Below are positions 9,060 through 16,999 of a DNA stretch of 64,000 bases, one piece after another. The stretch covers positions 124,001 to 188,000 of the forward strand of contig NZ_FOUS01000005.1 in assembly GCF_900114915.1 (NCBI RefSeq), in the 5' to 3' direction. The stretch comes from Bradyrhizobium sp. Rc3b (GTDB taxonomy: Bacteria > Pseudomonadota > Alphaproteobacteria > Rhizobiales > Xanthobacteraceae). Both the position numbers and the translations under genes were made by a program. The first letter of the stretch is position 1; each line of letters starts with the position of its first letter. The notes below the pieces were generated by a model. The model worked only from the letters and a program-made list of their open reading frames with translations. It was not told the origin of the DNA and made no database searches.

Positions 9060-9264
9060 GTAGGCCCCCCACCTACGCCCTGTCGGTGGATATTGGGGTC
9101 TGTGTCTTTGATCTATGGAAACTACGGGGTGATGCCCCGTCCTGCCAGACGTTAAAGTGGCGACATTCGATCTCTCGTGCCCTGACAAGCACCGCGTGGT
9201 GGGCCAAAGGCCACGCAAAGCGATCCCTGAAACTGCAAACAGCCCCATGGGCTGAGGGATCGCT
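9060..9264 (+). other. Hairpin-rich intergenic stretch, candidate structured RNA
   Basis: Consecutive inverted repeats follow one another: GTAGG/CCTAC (9060-9076), ACGGGG/CCCCGT (9124-9140), GCGTGG/CCACGC (9194-9216) and AGCGATCCCT/AGGGATCGCT (9219-9228 and 9255-9264), the last enclosing the palindrome CAGCCCCATGGGCTG. They lie between the XRE gene and a possible small membrane protein whose ATG follows three bases after the last stem. Frames here are not convincing as protein. It could be a regulatory leader, a small RNA or a terminator cluster. Strand is assumed. Confidence 0.4.
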
Positions 9265-9267
9265 ATT

Positions 9268-9402
9268 ATGAAGACCATTGGTTGGGCCGCTATCGTTTAC
9301 TCCGTTCATGATGCCTACACGTTCGGCGCGCTTGTCGCGCTTATCGTCGGCGAACTTGCCGTCACGCAATTGGCGAAGAAGCGTCGCCTTGGGCGCCCTT
9401 AA
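9268..9402 (+). CDS. Possible 44-residue membrane protein
   Basis: ATG at 9268, with GAGG ten bases upstream inside the preceding hairpin, opens a frame for MKTIGWAAIVYSVHDAYTFG followed by ALVALIVGELAVTQLAKKRR and LGRP. It has one hydrophobic segment (about 17-32) and a positively charged tail. No family is recognised. Its end overlaps the end of the minus-strand HEPN-like gene by 41 bases. The size and topology fit small membrane proteins or toxins, but it may be chance. Confidence 0.35.
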   Translation: MKTIGWAAIVYSVHDAYTFGALVALIVGELAVTQLAKKRRLGRP

Positions 9403-9853
9403 CTCGACTTTCGAGGGTCGCAATGAAGCCGCCGCAAGTCGAGCACGCCATCATAGCAATGTAGTCATCGGATTGATCCTCCATTGCGGCGGCATTTTCT
9501 GGCGTCATCGTAGCCAGATACTTCTCTTTCAGATCAGCCATTCGGCGATCGATTTCGTCCAGGTCGAGGTTGTGGGCAATCGTGTTGCGCAAGCTGTTGG
9601 CTGCGTTGAGAACGCCCCACCACGGCTCATTCTGTTCGCCCTTAGCGAATACCTTGCACTTCTCCATTTTGTCCGAGAACTTCATCCGGCGCAGTCTGCG
9701 CTTCGACACACCATTCGCAGAAACGTAGGAGTTCATTATTTGCTCGGCTTCCAAATGATTGCGGAGAATAGAGAGCGTGAGCGTGTTCATATTCTCATTG
9801 CGTTCACGTATTTCCGCAATCCGCGCCTGGACTTCCGAGTCGTCAATATTCAT
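9362..9853 (-). CDS. HEPN-like protein (RX4H motif)
   Basis: A 163-residue, largely helical, charged protein. The start ATG at 9851-9853 has GGAGGG just upstream; an upstream ATG at 9886 has none. Residues 88-95 read LRNTIAHN, an R-x4-H motif (Arg89, His94) of the kind that forms the RNase centre of HEPN domains, set in an otherwise helical context ('WWGVLNAANSLRNTIAHNL'). A single CxxC (CSTCGG) lies near the C-terminus. It follows the GHKL-nuclease gene on the same strand after 192 bases. HEPN domains are common in toxin and phage-defence modules. The assignment rests on the motif, so a non-catalytic HEPN-like or an unrelated fold is possible. Confidence 0.55.
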   Translation of the reverse strand: MNIDDSEVQARIAEIRERNENMNTLTLSILRNHLEAEQIMNSYVSANGVSKRRLRRMKFSDKMEKCKVFAKGEQNEPWWGVLNAANSLRNTIAHNLDLDEIDRRMADLKEKYLATMTPENAAAMEDQSDDYIAMMACSTCGGFIATLESRVKGAQGDASSPIA

Positions 9854-10045
9854 TGTTTCCCTCCGTGAACTCCGAAGCCAAAGCATCAGTGGAGATGGTT
9901 TAGTGCATTGTCACCGTAATCCTCCGAGTGAATCAGCAAATTGGGAGTGACAGTCCACTAAGTTCTTAAGTCAAAACATCGGTTGACACGATTGAGTGCA
10001 CCGTCGCCTTAATCGCAATGATACTCTAAGAGAATCGAACGGGCG

Positions 10046-12106
10046 TCACGGAGCCGGTGGAGACGAGTCGTCTGACTTGCCGGCTGGCTTGCGGCCGGCT
10101 TTCCCTGCTTCTTCAGATGTCTCCCCTAAGCGCTCCCCAAGCTCTAGAGCCTCGCTCTTGAGAACGGAAGCCTTCAATTCAGCTATGCGTGTCTCGATCT
10201 CCTCGTCGGAGACTTCGATACGAAGCTGGTCTTGAACAAACTTTAGCCTGCCCTCGGCGTCGCGGAGCAACTCGGACCAAGACTTCACCCACACCTTGTG
10301 GTTCGGCTTGTCGATGAAAAGACCGACCGCTCTATTTTCCTGAGTGATGCGTGCCTTTACAACATCATCGTATTCACTCGTCACCAAATAGAAGTTCCAG
10401 CTCGTTGAAGTGTTTATGAAATCCGGCTGCGCCAAAATCGAATTCACATAATCTTCCAACTGATCGAGCTCCTTGCGCCCAATCGTAAGCGATGGACGCT
10501 TCAGCTCTATCAACAAAAACTCACGGTGGTTCTCATCTCCGTGCGGGACAAGACGCCCCATGAATGAGTCTATCCTACCGATCTTGCCATCGGGCTTCCT
10601 ACCCTTTGCACCTTTGGAGCGTTTAAGCGCCAATTCCTCAGAGACGCGCTGCATAATCTTGGTGAGGCCAGCCTCGGCCATCGTAAAATGAAAGCCTTCA
10701 CCGAACAGCCAGGTATTGTCTCGCACGAGCACATCAAGCTCGCCCCGCTCCTTAATAGTTCGGCGGTGCTTCGGTTCAAACACGATTTCCTTCAGTACCT
10801 TGAGCGCAACTATTCGGTTGGCGACAAGGTTTGATGCCGCGATGATGTTGCCCAGCTCCGTCTTTTCAAGGAGCTGTGAGAATTCATCTTGCCGAAGCTT
10901 TGGGAGATTGAATACGGCCTTAAGAATGCGCGACACCGACTCGGGATTGTTCCTCACGGCCTCCCTAAGTAGCCCTAAAGTGATCTTCTTAAGTGGATTG
11001 TCGGCCTTCTTGAAGTCGCGCGAGTACGAGGCGACCGCATGGGTGGTGATATCGAATACTTGCCGCTCACGACGCTCGACTTCGTCTTTTGGTTCCCCCT
11101 CGTACGGGTACACTCCAGCCGCCCTTAGCTCTTCAATCAGTTCGCCAGACTTTTCGGCTTGGCGAAAACGGAAATAGTCCGTCAACGTATCTCGAACGTA
11201 TTCAAGTACCCGAGCGAAGTCAGGATCAGTCAGGCCATCAAACTCAAGGAGATTGGCTTGGGCGATCTCACCAAAAAATGGAGTGTAGGCGTACGCCGAG
11301 AACTCGAATTCTGGAGCAGTCACATTGGCTGGCAGCGAGCCAAGGACAACTCCGCTTTCCCCTCCAAAATATATCTTTCGTGCTGTGACGCGCGGTCTCC
11401 ACTCGATCACGCGGAGAGTCAGGTCCTTGACGACGCGACCCGGACAGATAATTGCCTGCTTCGGAAACTCATGAGAACGTTCAATAGTTCGCTTCGGATC
11501 AACTGCTTTACCGTCATATATGATCTCGACATCAGGATATTGAAGTATATATGGCGCGAAGATCGCGTCGAACTCTGAGCGTGCTTGATCGCCGGTCAGC
11601 CAATCGAACGTTTCTTTTAGAGGGGAGAGTTGGACGACTGTCCCTTTTTCGGCGTTCGCATCGGCTGGAGTGGGATCAGATACGTTGCTGATCTCCAGCC
11701 GATCCGCGTCTATATCGATCGTCAATTTCAACAGCGAGTTGTTTTGCTCATAGACAGAATCCCAGTGCGCTCGTCGCGCTAGCGAGAAGAAGCGCAATCG
11801 GCCTTGGCCTTCCTTTCCATGAATCGCGCGAGCGAGAACGAGCGTTCGAGCGTTGGTCCTCTTCCATGACTCGCCTAGACTTTCGAAATCATGTTCGGCT
11901 CTCTCTTTGCTGATGCCGGTTCCGTTATCTCGAATGATAATGCTCTCCAGGCCTCCCAAGGCATTCCGTTCGAATTCGACGGATGTGCGCTTGGCGTCGG
12001 CGTCGAGGGCGTTCCATACGAACTCTGAAATCGCCTTCACGTGGTCATGCGTGCTTGCCACCTTTTGCAGGTGGTCATGTTTAGCCTTGAGAGTGAGTAC
12101 GACCAT
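10046..12106 (-). CDS. GHKL ATPase fused to a PD-(D/E)XK (Shedu/DUF4263-like) nuclease
   Basis: A 686-residue protein of two enzyme parts. Residues 1-160 form a GHKL ATPase: ISEFVWNALDADA (27-38, Asn box), RDNGTGIS (59-66) and GKEGQGRLRFF (97-107). The middle (170-430) resembles the transducer region of MutL/MORC-type ATPases in size but has no motif I can name. Residues 455-615 look like a PD-(D/E)XK nuclease: 'ELDVLVRDNTWLFGEGF' (456-472), as in the Shedu/DUF4263 lead-in; Asp513; ELK at 534-536 within FLLIELKRPS; and Gln549. The tail (615-686) is charged and disordered. It is probably an ATP-gated DNA-cleaving defence protein. It lies upstream of the HEPN-like gene in the lower-G+C insert. 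The fusion is read directly from the sequence; the function is inferred. Confidence 0.75.
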   Translation of the reverse strand: MVVLTLKAKHDHLQKVASTHDHVKAISEFVWNALDADAKRTSVEFERNALGGLESIIIRDNGTGISKERAEHDFESLGESWKRTNARTLVLARAIHGKEGQGRLRFFSLARRAHWDSVYEQNNSLLKLTIDIDADRLEISNVSDPTPADANAEKGTVVQLSPLKETFDWLTGDQARSEFDAIFAPYILQYPDVEIIYDGKAVDPKRTIERSHEFPKQAIICPGRVVKDLTLRVIEWRPRVTARKIYFGGESGVVLGSLPANVTAPEFEFSAYAYTPFFGEIAQANLLEFDGLTDPDFARVLEYVRDTLTDYFRFRQAEKSGELIEELRAAGVYPYEGEPKDEVERRERQVFDITTHAVASYSRDFKKADNPLKKITLGLLREAVRNNPESVSRILKAVFNLPKLRQDEFSQLLEKTELGNIIAASNLVANRIVALKVLKEIVFEPKHRRTIKERGELDVLVRDNTWLFGEGFHFTMAEAGLTKIMQRVSEELALKRSKGAKGRKPDGKIGRIDSFMGRLVPHGDENHREFLLIELKRPSLTIGRKELDQLEDYVNSILAQPDFINTSTSWNFYLVTSEYDDVVKARITQENRAVGLFIDKPNHKVWVKSWSELLRDAEGRLKFVQDQLRIEVSDEEIETRIAELKASVLKSEALELGERLGETSEEAGKAGRKPAGKSDDSSPPAP

Positions 12107-12578
12107 CTCTTAAACGCATTGCGGATGAAAACGAGGGAATATGGCGAAGCTAGTCTAGCCAGATGAGTACGCTATTTACAACCTCAAGTCTGCGCGGCGG
12201 ACTGGCGTCAGTCAGTCGAGCTAACCGAGCTTGGCGCTTGGGAAGCAGCCGAATCGGCTAAGCCTCCAATCCAATAGTCAGTCAGTGTAATCCTCGAACG
12301 TGTTCACCTGAGGCAACGTGGCTGATGAAGCGGCCGCCTCCGATCGCCGCGCGCTTATTCACGATTTGCTTGCTTTGCCGAGTCGCGAGCAGACCTAAAC
12401 TCGAAAAACCTCGACTCCGGCCGAAATGTCGAAAAGTGCCTACACTGTTTTCCGCACAGTCTATCTGATGGCTGGTTATTACAGTAAAATCAGATAGTTA
12501 TAATACTCTAAACTCCCTCAAAATGGGGAGGGCGCCGCAATTCGCACCGCGATCAAACGTAACTGCGTGGCAGTGCCC
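12107..12578. other. Gene-free gap at the right end of the accessory insert
   Basis: About 470 bases of lower-G+C sequence upstream of the GHKL-nuclease gene and downstream of the winged-helix gene. Two hairpins stand together: ACTGT/ACAGT (12444-12460) and the perfect 9-bp CTATCTGAT/ATCAGATAG (12461-12469 and 12489-12497). They may terminate the winged-helix operon. I see no tRNA, integrase or direct-repeat attachment site. Confidence 0.5.
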
Positions 12579-12878
12579 CTACCCCTGCTTCCCCGCAATG
12601 ATCTCCTGCAACGTCGCGACGTGCCGGGCGAAGGCGCCGCGGCCGGCGGCGGTGGCGGTGACCGTCGTCTGCGGCTTCTTGCCGACGAACGCCTTGTCCA
12701 CCTGGACGTAACCCGCCTTCGCCAGCGTCTCGATATGCGCGCCGAGATTGCCGTCGGTGGCGCCGGTCAGCTTCTTCAGCCGCGAGAACTCCAGTCCCGC
12801 GGTCGCAGGCAGCGCGTTCAGCGCTGCCATGATCTTCAGCCGCAGCGGCTGGTGGATGATGTCGTCGAGATCCGCCAC
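12579..12878 (-). CDS. Winged-helix transcriptional regulator (HTH_34/MarR-like)
   Basis: A 99-residue regulator starting at a GTG three bases after the stop of the membrane protein gene. The protein opens VADLDDIIHQPLRLKIMAAL and carries the winged helix 'EFSRLKKLTGATDGNLGAHIETLAKAGYV' across residues 30-58, then a basic wing (KKPQTTVTATAAGR). This is the short single-domain family often placed beside membrane proteins. It is the last gene of the operon that begins with the hydrolase at 15194, so it probably autoregulates that operon, plausibly through the AGAG-NN-CTCT pair at 15225-15251. A truncated second copy of its start lies at 13468-13533. Confidence 0.85.
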   Translation of the reverse strand: MADLDDIIHQPLRLKIMAALNALPATAGLEFSRLKKLTGATDGNLGAHIETLAKAGYVQVDKAFVGKKPQTTVTATAAGRGAFARHVATLQEIIAGKQG

Positions 12879-12880
12879 GC

Positions 12881-13471
12881 CTAGCCCCGCCGCATCCAGA
12901 GGGTACCTGCGATCAGAGCACCGCCATTGACGGCCGCCATCCACGGCAACAGCGGCACACCCGGGATATAAAAATATCCGATCAGCGTCAGTGCGATGAT
13001 GGTCGCGCCGAGCGGTGCAAAGGCGTAGCCGAACCGAAGGCCCGCCGTCAGGTAGACCAGTGTGATGTAGACCTGCCAAAACACCGTTTGCTGGCGCGGC
13101 GAGAACCTGCCGAAGTAGCAGCAGACGAGGCCAAAGGCGGCGATCAGCAGGAGCGCCAGCAGAGTGCGCCTGTCGAACAGGCGGATGCCGTTTCTCGAAA
13201 GATGATAGGCGCCGAGAACAACGAGGCCGAGAGCCGAGACGACGTAGAGTGCAAACCAGAAATACAGCCCGTCATTCACCACGAACCAGCTGTTCCAATA
13301 ATAGGCCCCGTAGCGCGGCCAGAACCACATCAGCATATCGTCGGCAAACGGCATCACGGCCCATATCAGCAGGACGAGACCCGCGACCAGGTAGACCTGC
13401 GACCGCTGCCCACGACGAACGGCATGCTCATTGGCGTTCAGTGCTTCAGGAGCCTGATGGCTGTCGATCAC
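12881..13471 (-). CDS. Membrane protein, downstream tandem paralogue
   Basis: A 196-residue protein with about five to six hydrophobic segments, starting at GTG 13471 with AAGGAG eight bases upstream. The N-terminal 30 residues are soluble. Its C-terminal half ('SPRQQTVFWQVYITLVYLTAGL', 'ALTLIGYFYIPGVPLLPWMAAV', ending LWMRRG) lines up with that of the neighbour at 13537-14091 ('GPRQLGTFWPIYFMLFYTLAGL', 'ALTLIGFFYIGEAFPLWMAFV', ending LWMRRI). The two are therefore products of a tandem duplication that later diverged. Function unknown. It overlaps the truncated regulator upstream and is almost contiguous with the intact regulator downstream. Confidence 0.85.
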   Translation of the reverse strand: MIDSHQAPEALNANEHAVRRGQRSQVYLVAGLVLLIWAVMPFADDMLMWFWPRYGAYYWNSWFVVNDGLYFWFALYVVSALGLVVLGAYHLSRNGIRLFDRRTLLALLLIAAFGLVCCYFGRFSPRQQTVFWQVYITLVYLTAGLRFGYAFAPLGATIIALTLIGYFYIPGVPLLPWMAAVNGGALIAGTLWMRRG

Positions 13472-13533
13472 GGGCGCGCTCCTTCCTGGGTATTGGCTGC
13501 AGGCTGGTGGATGATGTCGTCGAGCCCGGGCAT
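13468..13533 (-). pseudogene. Truncated copy of the winged-helix regulator start
   Basis: Directly after the stop of the membrane gene at 13537, a 21-codon frame reads MPGLDDIIHQPAANTQEGARP. Its LDDIIHQP is identical to residues 3-10 of the regulator at 12579-12878, which also follows directly on a membrane gene. The rest is lost, and the frame now ends inside the start of the next gene (TGA overlapping GTG). It marks the junction of a tandem duplication of a membrane-protein/regulator unit in which one regulator was deleted. The short peptide could still be translated as a coupler. Confidence 0.8.
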
Positions 13534-13536
13534 GCG

Positions 13537-14091
13537 CTAGATCCGCCGCATCCAGAGGCCGCCGAGGATCAGGCCACCGCCATTGACGAAGGCCATCCAG
13601 AGCGGGAACGCCTCGCCGATGTAGAAAAAGCCGATCAGCGTCAGCGCCGTGATGCCGAGGCCGATCGCAACGAAGGCGTAGCCGAACCACAGCCCGGCGA
13701 GTGTGTAGAACAGCATGAAATAGATCGGCCAGAACGTTCCCAGCTGGCGCGGACCAAAATGACCGACGACGTTGGTGACGAAATAACCGAAGGCGAAGAA
13801 CAGCGCGAATACCAGGAACAGCCTGATGCCAACGCCGGCGCCAAAGGGGTGGCTTTTCGGATCGAGCACGCGAAGTGCAATCAGACCACCGACGCCGAAA
13901 ACATCCGCGGCAACCCAGGCGTAGGCCGCGTAGATCGGCCAAAGCCAGGTCACGAGATTGGCTGCGAACACCAGCACGCCCCACCAGACCGCGGCGAGGC
14001 TCGCCAGCTCATAGAGCTGCGATTGCTTCACGCGCTGGACGATATCGTCGATATCGGCCAGCGCTGCGGACGCCTCCCTGCTGTCGATCAT
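13537..14091 (-). CDS. Membrane protein, upstream tandem paralogue
   Basis: A 184-residue protein with a soluble N-terminus ('IDSREASAALADIDDIVQRV') and about five hydrophobic segments, ending LWMRRI. The ATG overlaps the stop of the upstream hydrolase by four bases (ATGA), so translation is coupled. It is paralogous to the 12881-13471 product; see there for the shared stretches. No family with a known activity is recognised. As with other membrane proteins paired with HTH_34 regulators, a stress-linked or envelope role is only a guess. Confidence 0.85.
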   Translation of the reverse strand: MIDSREASAALADIDDIVQRVKQSQLYELASLAAVWWGVLVFAANLVTWLWPIYAAYAWVAADVFGVGGLIALRVLDPKSHPFGAGVGIRLFLVFALFFAFGYFVTNVVGHFGPRQLGTFWPIYFMLFYTLAGLWFGYAFVAIGLGITALTLIGFFYIGEAFPLWMAFVNGGGLILGGLWMRRI

Positions 14092-15194
14092 GACTGCCCT
14101 GCCCCGCGCGTTGCCACGTCCTCGGCGATCACCGAAATCGCCTTCGGATGGGTGACGATGCCCATATGATTGATGCCGTCAATGACCTTGACGTCGACCG
14201 ACGGCTTCACCGCCTGCACGGTCTGCGCATATTTGTCCGAGATCATCATCTCGTCATCAGTGCCGCCGAAGATGGTGACCGGACGTGTGGTTGCCGGCAG
14301 ATCGAGGCGATAGCCGCGCGTCGCGAAATTGCGCGTCAGGCGATCGGAATAGGTCGAGACGAGGTACTTCGCCGAGCTCGGCGGCACCGCCAGGGCCAGC
14401 ACCGGAAGCTGCGAGCAGCAGTCGATGCCGAGCTTGCGCAGCGCCGTCAGACCGAAGAAGCGCGGGACATTGAAATTGGCCCAGCCGCCCGCGTTCGGCC
14501 GGTTGGTCGGTGCGTCATGGCCGAGATAGGGCGCGAGCAGCACGGTGCGCACGAACATGTCCTGCATGATCGGCGTCGCGGCGACTCGCAGCGAGAAGCC
14601 GGCGCCGGCGGAATGGCCGATCAGAGTGAGCGGCAGATCCGCCGCGGTCTTGCGAACTTCGGCAACGAAATCGACGAGATCGTCCTCGAGCTGGCCGACA
14701 TAGCCGATATCGCCGCGGGTGCCGGAGCCGCCATGCCCGCGGATGTCGAGCGCCCAGGTCTCCACCCCGCGCGCGGCGATCGCGTGGGTCAGCGCGTGGT
14801 TAACGGTGCCGCTGGAGCCGGAGGAGCCATGGATGAAGATCGCGCCGCGGCCCGCCGCCGGGCCCCCGGAGCCATTTCCGTTCCGATGGGATCGGGCTCC
14901 GGATTCTTGTTTTGACGCGTTTTCTTCACGCGAACCGGCTTCCACTTCGCTTGAAAACGCTTTGGCCGCATAGTGGCGATAGCCGATCCAGGTGCCGTCG
15001 CGGGCCTGGAAGCGCTCCAGCGGCGGCAGCGTGGTCCAGTCGATCCCCTTGGCGGAGTCGGAGACCGACCGCATCTCGGGTGGCCGCTCCAGCGGCGTTG
15101 CGATCATCGCAGTCAGGATCAGCGCCACGCCGCCGACCGCACACAGGGCCCATTTCAGACCGCTCAAGACGCCGCGCAGCAACCGGACCGCCAT
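14088..15194 (-). CDS. Membrane-anchored alpha/beta hydrolase (lysophospholipase-like) with a repeat-derived insert
   Basis: A 368-residue protein with an N-terminal anchor or signal at about 12-32, then an alpha/beta hydrolase with IFIHGSSGSS (oxyanion strand), GHSAGAGFS (nucleophile Ser), an Asp in 'IFGGTDDEMM' and His in 'INHMGIV'. The type is serine aminopeptidase S33/monoglyceride lipase; the substrate is unknown. Residues 78-112 ('KAFSSEVEAGSREENASKQE' and onward) interrupt the fold between its first two strands and are encoded by a dispersed palindromic repeat, yet the frame stays open. The start has GGGAG seven bases upstream. It is first in an operon with the two membrane proteins and the winged-helix regulator. 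Confidence 0.88.
   Translation of the reverse strand: MAVRLLRGVLSGLKWALCAVGGVALILTAMIATPLERPPEMRSVSDSAKGIDWTTLPPLERFQARDGTWIGYRHYAAKAFSSEVEAGSREENASKQESGARSHRNGNGSGGPAAGRGAIFIHGSSGSSGTVNHALTHAIAARGVETWALDIRGHGGSGTRGDIGYVGQLEDDLVDFVAEVRKTAADLPLTLIGHSAGAGFSLRVAATPIMQDMFVRTVLLAPYLGHDAPTNRPNAGGWANFNVPRFFGLTALRKLGIDCCSQLPVLALAVPPSSAKYLVSTYSDRLTRNFATRGYRLDLPATTRPVTIFGGTDDEMMISDKYAQTVQAVKPSVDVKVIDGINHMGIVTHPKAISVIAEDVATRGAGQS
14859..14965. repeat. Dispersed repeat inside a coding frame (family G)
   Basis: The stretch contains GCGTTTTC (14917-14924) and its inverse GAAAACGC (14953-14960), with the GAAGTGG..CCGGTTCGCGTGAA core I recall as a common rhizobial intergenic element, plus a second inverted pair around the CCGGAGCC/GGCTCCGG arms. 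Here it lies within the hydrolase gene and is read in frame. Confidence 0.75.
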
Positions 15195-15262
15195 GACCGT
15201 TCTCCCTCAAACACATCAATCAATAGAGAACTCTATAATACAGAGTACTCTCCCAATCAATC
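15195..15262 (-). promoter_or_regulatory. Promoter with paired AGAG-NN-CTCT operator candidates
   Basis: Upstream of the hydrolase operon lie two 10-bp palindromes of the form AGAG-NN-CTCT at 15225-15234 (AGAGAACTCT) and 15242-15251 (AGAGTACTCT), starts 17 bases apart. On the minus strand a TTGATT (15261-15256) and a TATAGA separated by 17 bases form a plausible sigma-70 promoter, so the second palindrome sits between -35 and -10 and the first just downstream. The likely binder is the winged-helix regulator encoded at the end of the operon. This is inference from position and symmetry. Confidence 0.55.
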
Positions 15263-15333
15263 CCTCGATTGGCGCCGCGCGGCGAAAATCCTTAACGTCG
15301 GGTCTGACCCCAAAATGCCGAATCGTTTGCTAG

Positions 15334-16956
15334 ATGCCGCCTGCGGAACAACTGAACAACGCGTTTGAATTCACCGTCTCCGAGCTCTCCCAATCCCTGA
15401 AGCGGACGGTGGAGGACACCTACGGCCATGTCCGGGTCCGCGGTGAGATCTCGGGCTTCCGCGGCGCCCACTCCTCCGGCCATTGCTATTTCGCGCTCAA
15501 GGACGAAAGCGCCAAGATCGAGGCGGTGATCTGGAAGGGCGTGCACGGCCGGATGCGCTTCAAGCCCCAGGAAGGGCTCGAGGTCATCGCCACCGGCAAG
15601 CTCACGACCTATCCGGGCTCCTCGAAGTACCAGATCGTGATCGAGGCGCTGGAGCCGGCCGGCATCGGCGCGCTGATGGCGCTGATGGAGGAGCGCAAGA
15701 AGAAGCTCGCCGCGGAAGGGTTGTTCGATGAAGCGCGCAAGCAGCTGCTGCCGTGGCTGCCGGAGGTGATCGGCGTCGTGACCTCGCCGACCGGCGCCGT
15801 CATTCGCGACATCCTGCACCGGCTGGAGGACCGCTTCCCCCGCCGCGTGCTGGTGTGGCCGGTGAAAGTTCAGGGCGACGGCTCGGCCGAGCAGGTCGCG
15901 GCCGCCATCCGCGGCTTCAACGCGATTGCCCCGGGCGGCAGGATTCCGCGCCCCGATGTGCTGATCGTCGCGCGCGGCGGCGGCTCGCTGGAAGACCTCT
16001 GGTCGTTCAACGAGGAGATCGTAGTGCGGGCAGCAGCCGAGAGCATGATCCCGCTGATCTCGGCGGTGGGGCACGAGACCGACATCACGCTGATCGACTT
16101 CGTCGCCGACAAGCGCGCGCCGACGCCGACGGCGGCGGCGGAGATGGCGGTGCCGGTGCGCAGCGAATTGTTCGTCGAGGTCGCCGACCTCGGACGCCGC
16201 ACCCGCGCCTATTGGCAGCGCGCCCAGGAAAGCCGTCGCAGCGAGTTGCGCGCCGCCGCACGCGCGCTGCCCGCGGCCGGCGATCTGCTCGCCATTCCCA
16301 GGCAGCGGCTGGATTCGGCGGGCGCGTCCCTGCCCCGCTGCCTCAAGGCCAACACGCACGCGCATTTCCGCAGGTTTACCGCCGCAAGCTCAAAGCTGAC
16401 GCTGCGGGTGCTGCACGGCCAGATCTCTCAGGCCGACCACCGCCTCACCGTGTGCGGCGAACGGCTTGGCCTGTCCGCGCGCTCGTTGCTGCGGCGTCGG
16501 CGCGACCGCTTTGCCGGACTTGAGGTTCGCTTGCGCGCGTCAAAGCTCTCCAATGCGCAGGCGCAGCGCAACACGATTGCCCGCCAGCGCGAGCGCACGC
16601 ATCGCCTCAGCGAGCGCGCCGGCCGCGCGCTCGTCACGTTGCTGCAGCGGCTGGAGGCCCGCGTCGAGAACAGCGGCAAGCTGCTGTCCGCACTGTCCTA
16701 CCGCAGCGTGCTCGCGCGCGGCTTCGCGCTGGTGCGGGACGAGGCGGGGCATCCCGTGCATGCGGCCGACAGCATCGGGCCGAATGCGCGGCTCGAGATC
16801 GAGTTTGCGGATGGACGCGTGGGCGCGACCGCGGATGCGGATCGCCCGGCGCCAACGGCCAAGCGCACGCCCGCGCAGCCAAAGTCGGCTGCGGCGGATA
16901 CAAAGCCCGCGCCGAAGCGTGTGGCCAAGCCGGTGGATCAGGGCAGCTTGTTCTGA
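15334..16956 (+). CDS. xseA: Exodeoxyribonuclease VII large subunit
   Basis: XseA, with XseB, degrades single-stranded DNA in both directions. The 540-residue protein starts [20 protein letters not shown], with the N-terminal OB fold ('[25 protein letters not shown]', '[15 protein letters not shown]'). The catalytic domain then shows '[17 protein letters not shown]'-type sequence (here [12 protein letters not shown]), '[17 protein letters not shown]' and '[28 protein letters not shown]'. A long helical C-terminal part ends in '[16 protein letters not shown]' and a disordered Pro/Ala/Lys tail closing in DQGSLF. No clear Shine-Dalgarno is seen at the ATG. The DUF2093 gene that usually follows xseA lies 1.6 kb further on. 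Confidence 0.96.
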   Translation: MPPAEQLNNAFEFTVSELSQSLKRTVEDTYGHVRVRGEISGFRGAHSSGHCYFALKDESAKIEAVIWKGVHGRMRFKPQEGLEVIATGKLTTYPGSSKYQIVIEALEPAGIGALMALMEERKKKLAAEGLFDEARKQLLPWLPEVIGVVTSPTGAVIRDILHRLEDRFPRRVLVWPVKVQGDGSAEQVAAAIRGFNAIAPGGRIPRPDVLIVARGGGSLEDLWSFNEEIVVRAAAESMIPLISAVGHETDITLIDFVADKRAPTPTAAAEMAVPVRSELFVEVADLGRRTRAYWQRAQESRRSELRAAARALPAAGDLLAIPRQRLDSAGASLPRCLKANTHAHFRRFTAASSKLTLRVLHGQISQADHRLTVCGERLGLSARSLLRRRRDRFAGLEVRLRASKLSNAQAQRNTIARQRERTHRLSERAGRALVTLLQRLEARVENSGKLLSALSYRSVLARGFALVRDEAGHPVHAADSIGPNARLEIEFADGRVGATADADRPAPTAKRTPAQPKSAAADTKPAPKRVAKPVDQGSLF

Positions 16957-16999
16957 GGTGTGAGGCGCCTCTGCGATCGCAGCGCTCCCAATGCTAACC

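Noticed and set aside
9073..9423. 116-codon minus frame across the hairpin-rich stretch
   Set aside because: No ribosome binding site, no domain pattern, and it runs through perfect inverted repeats.
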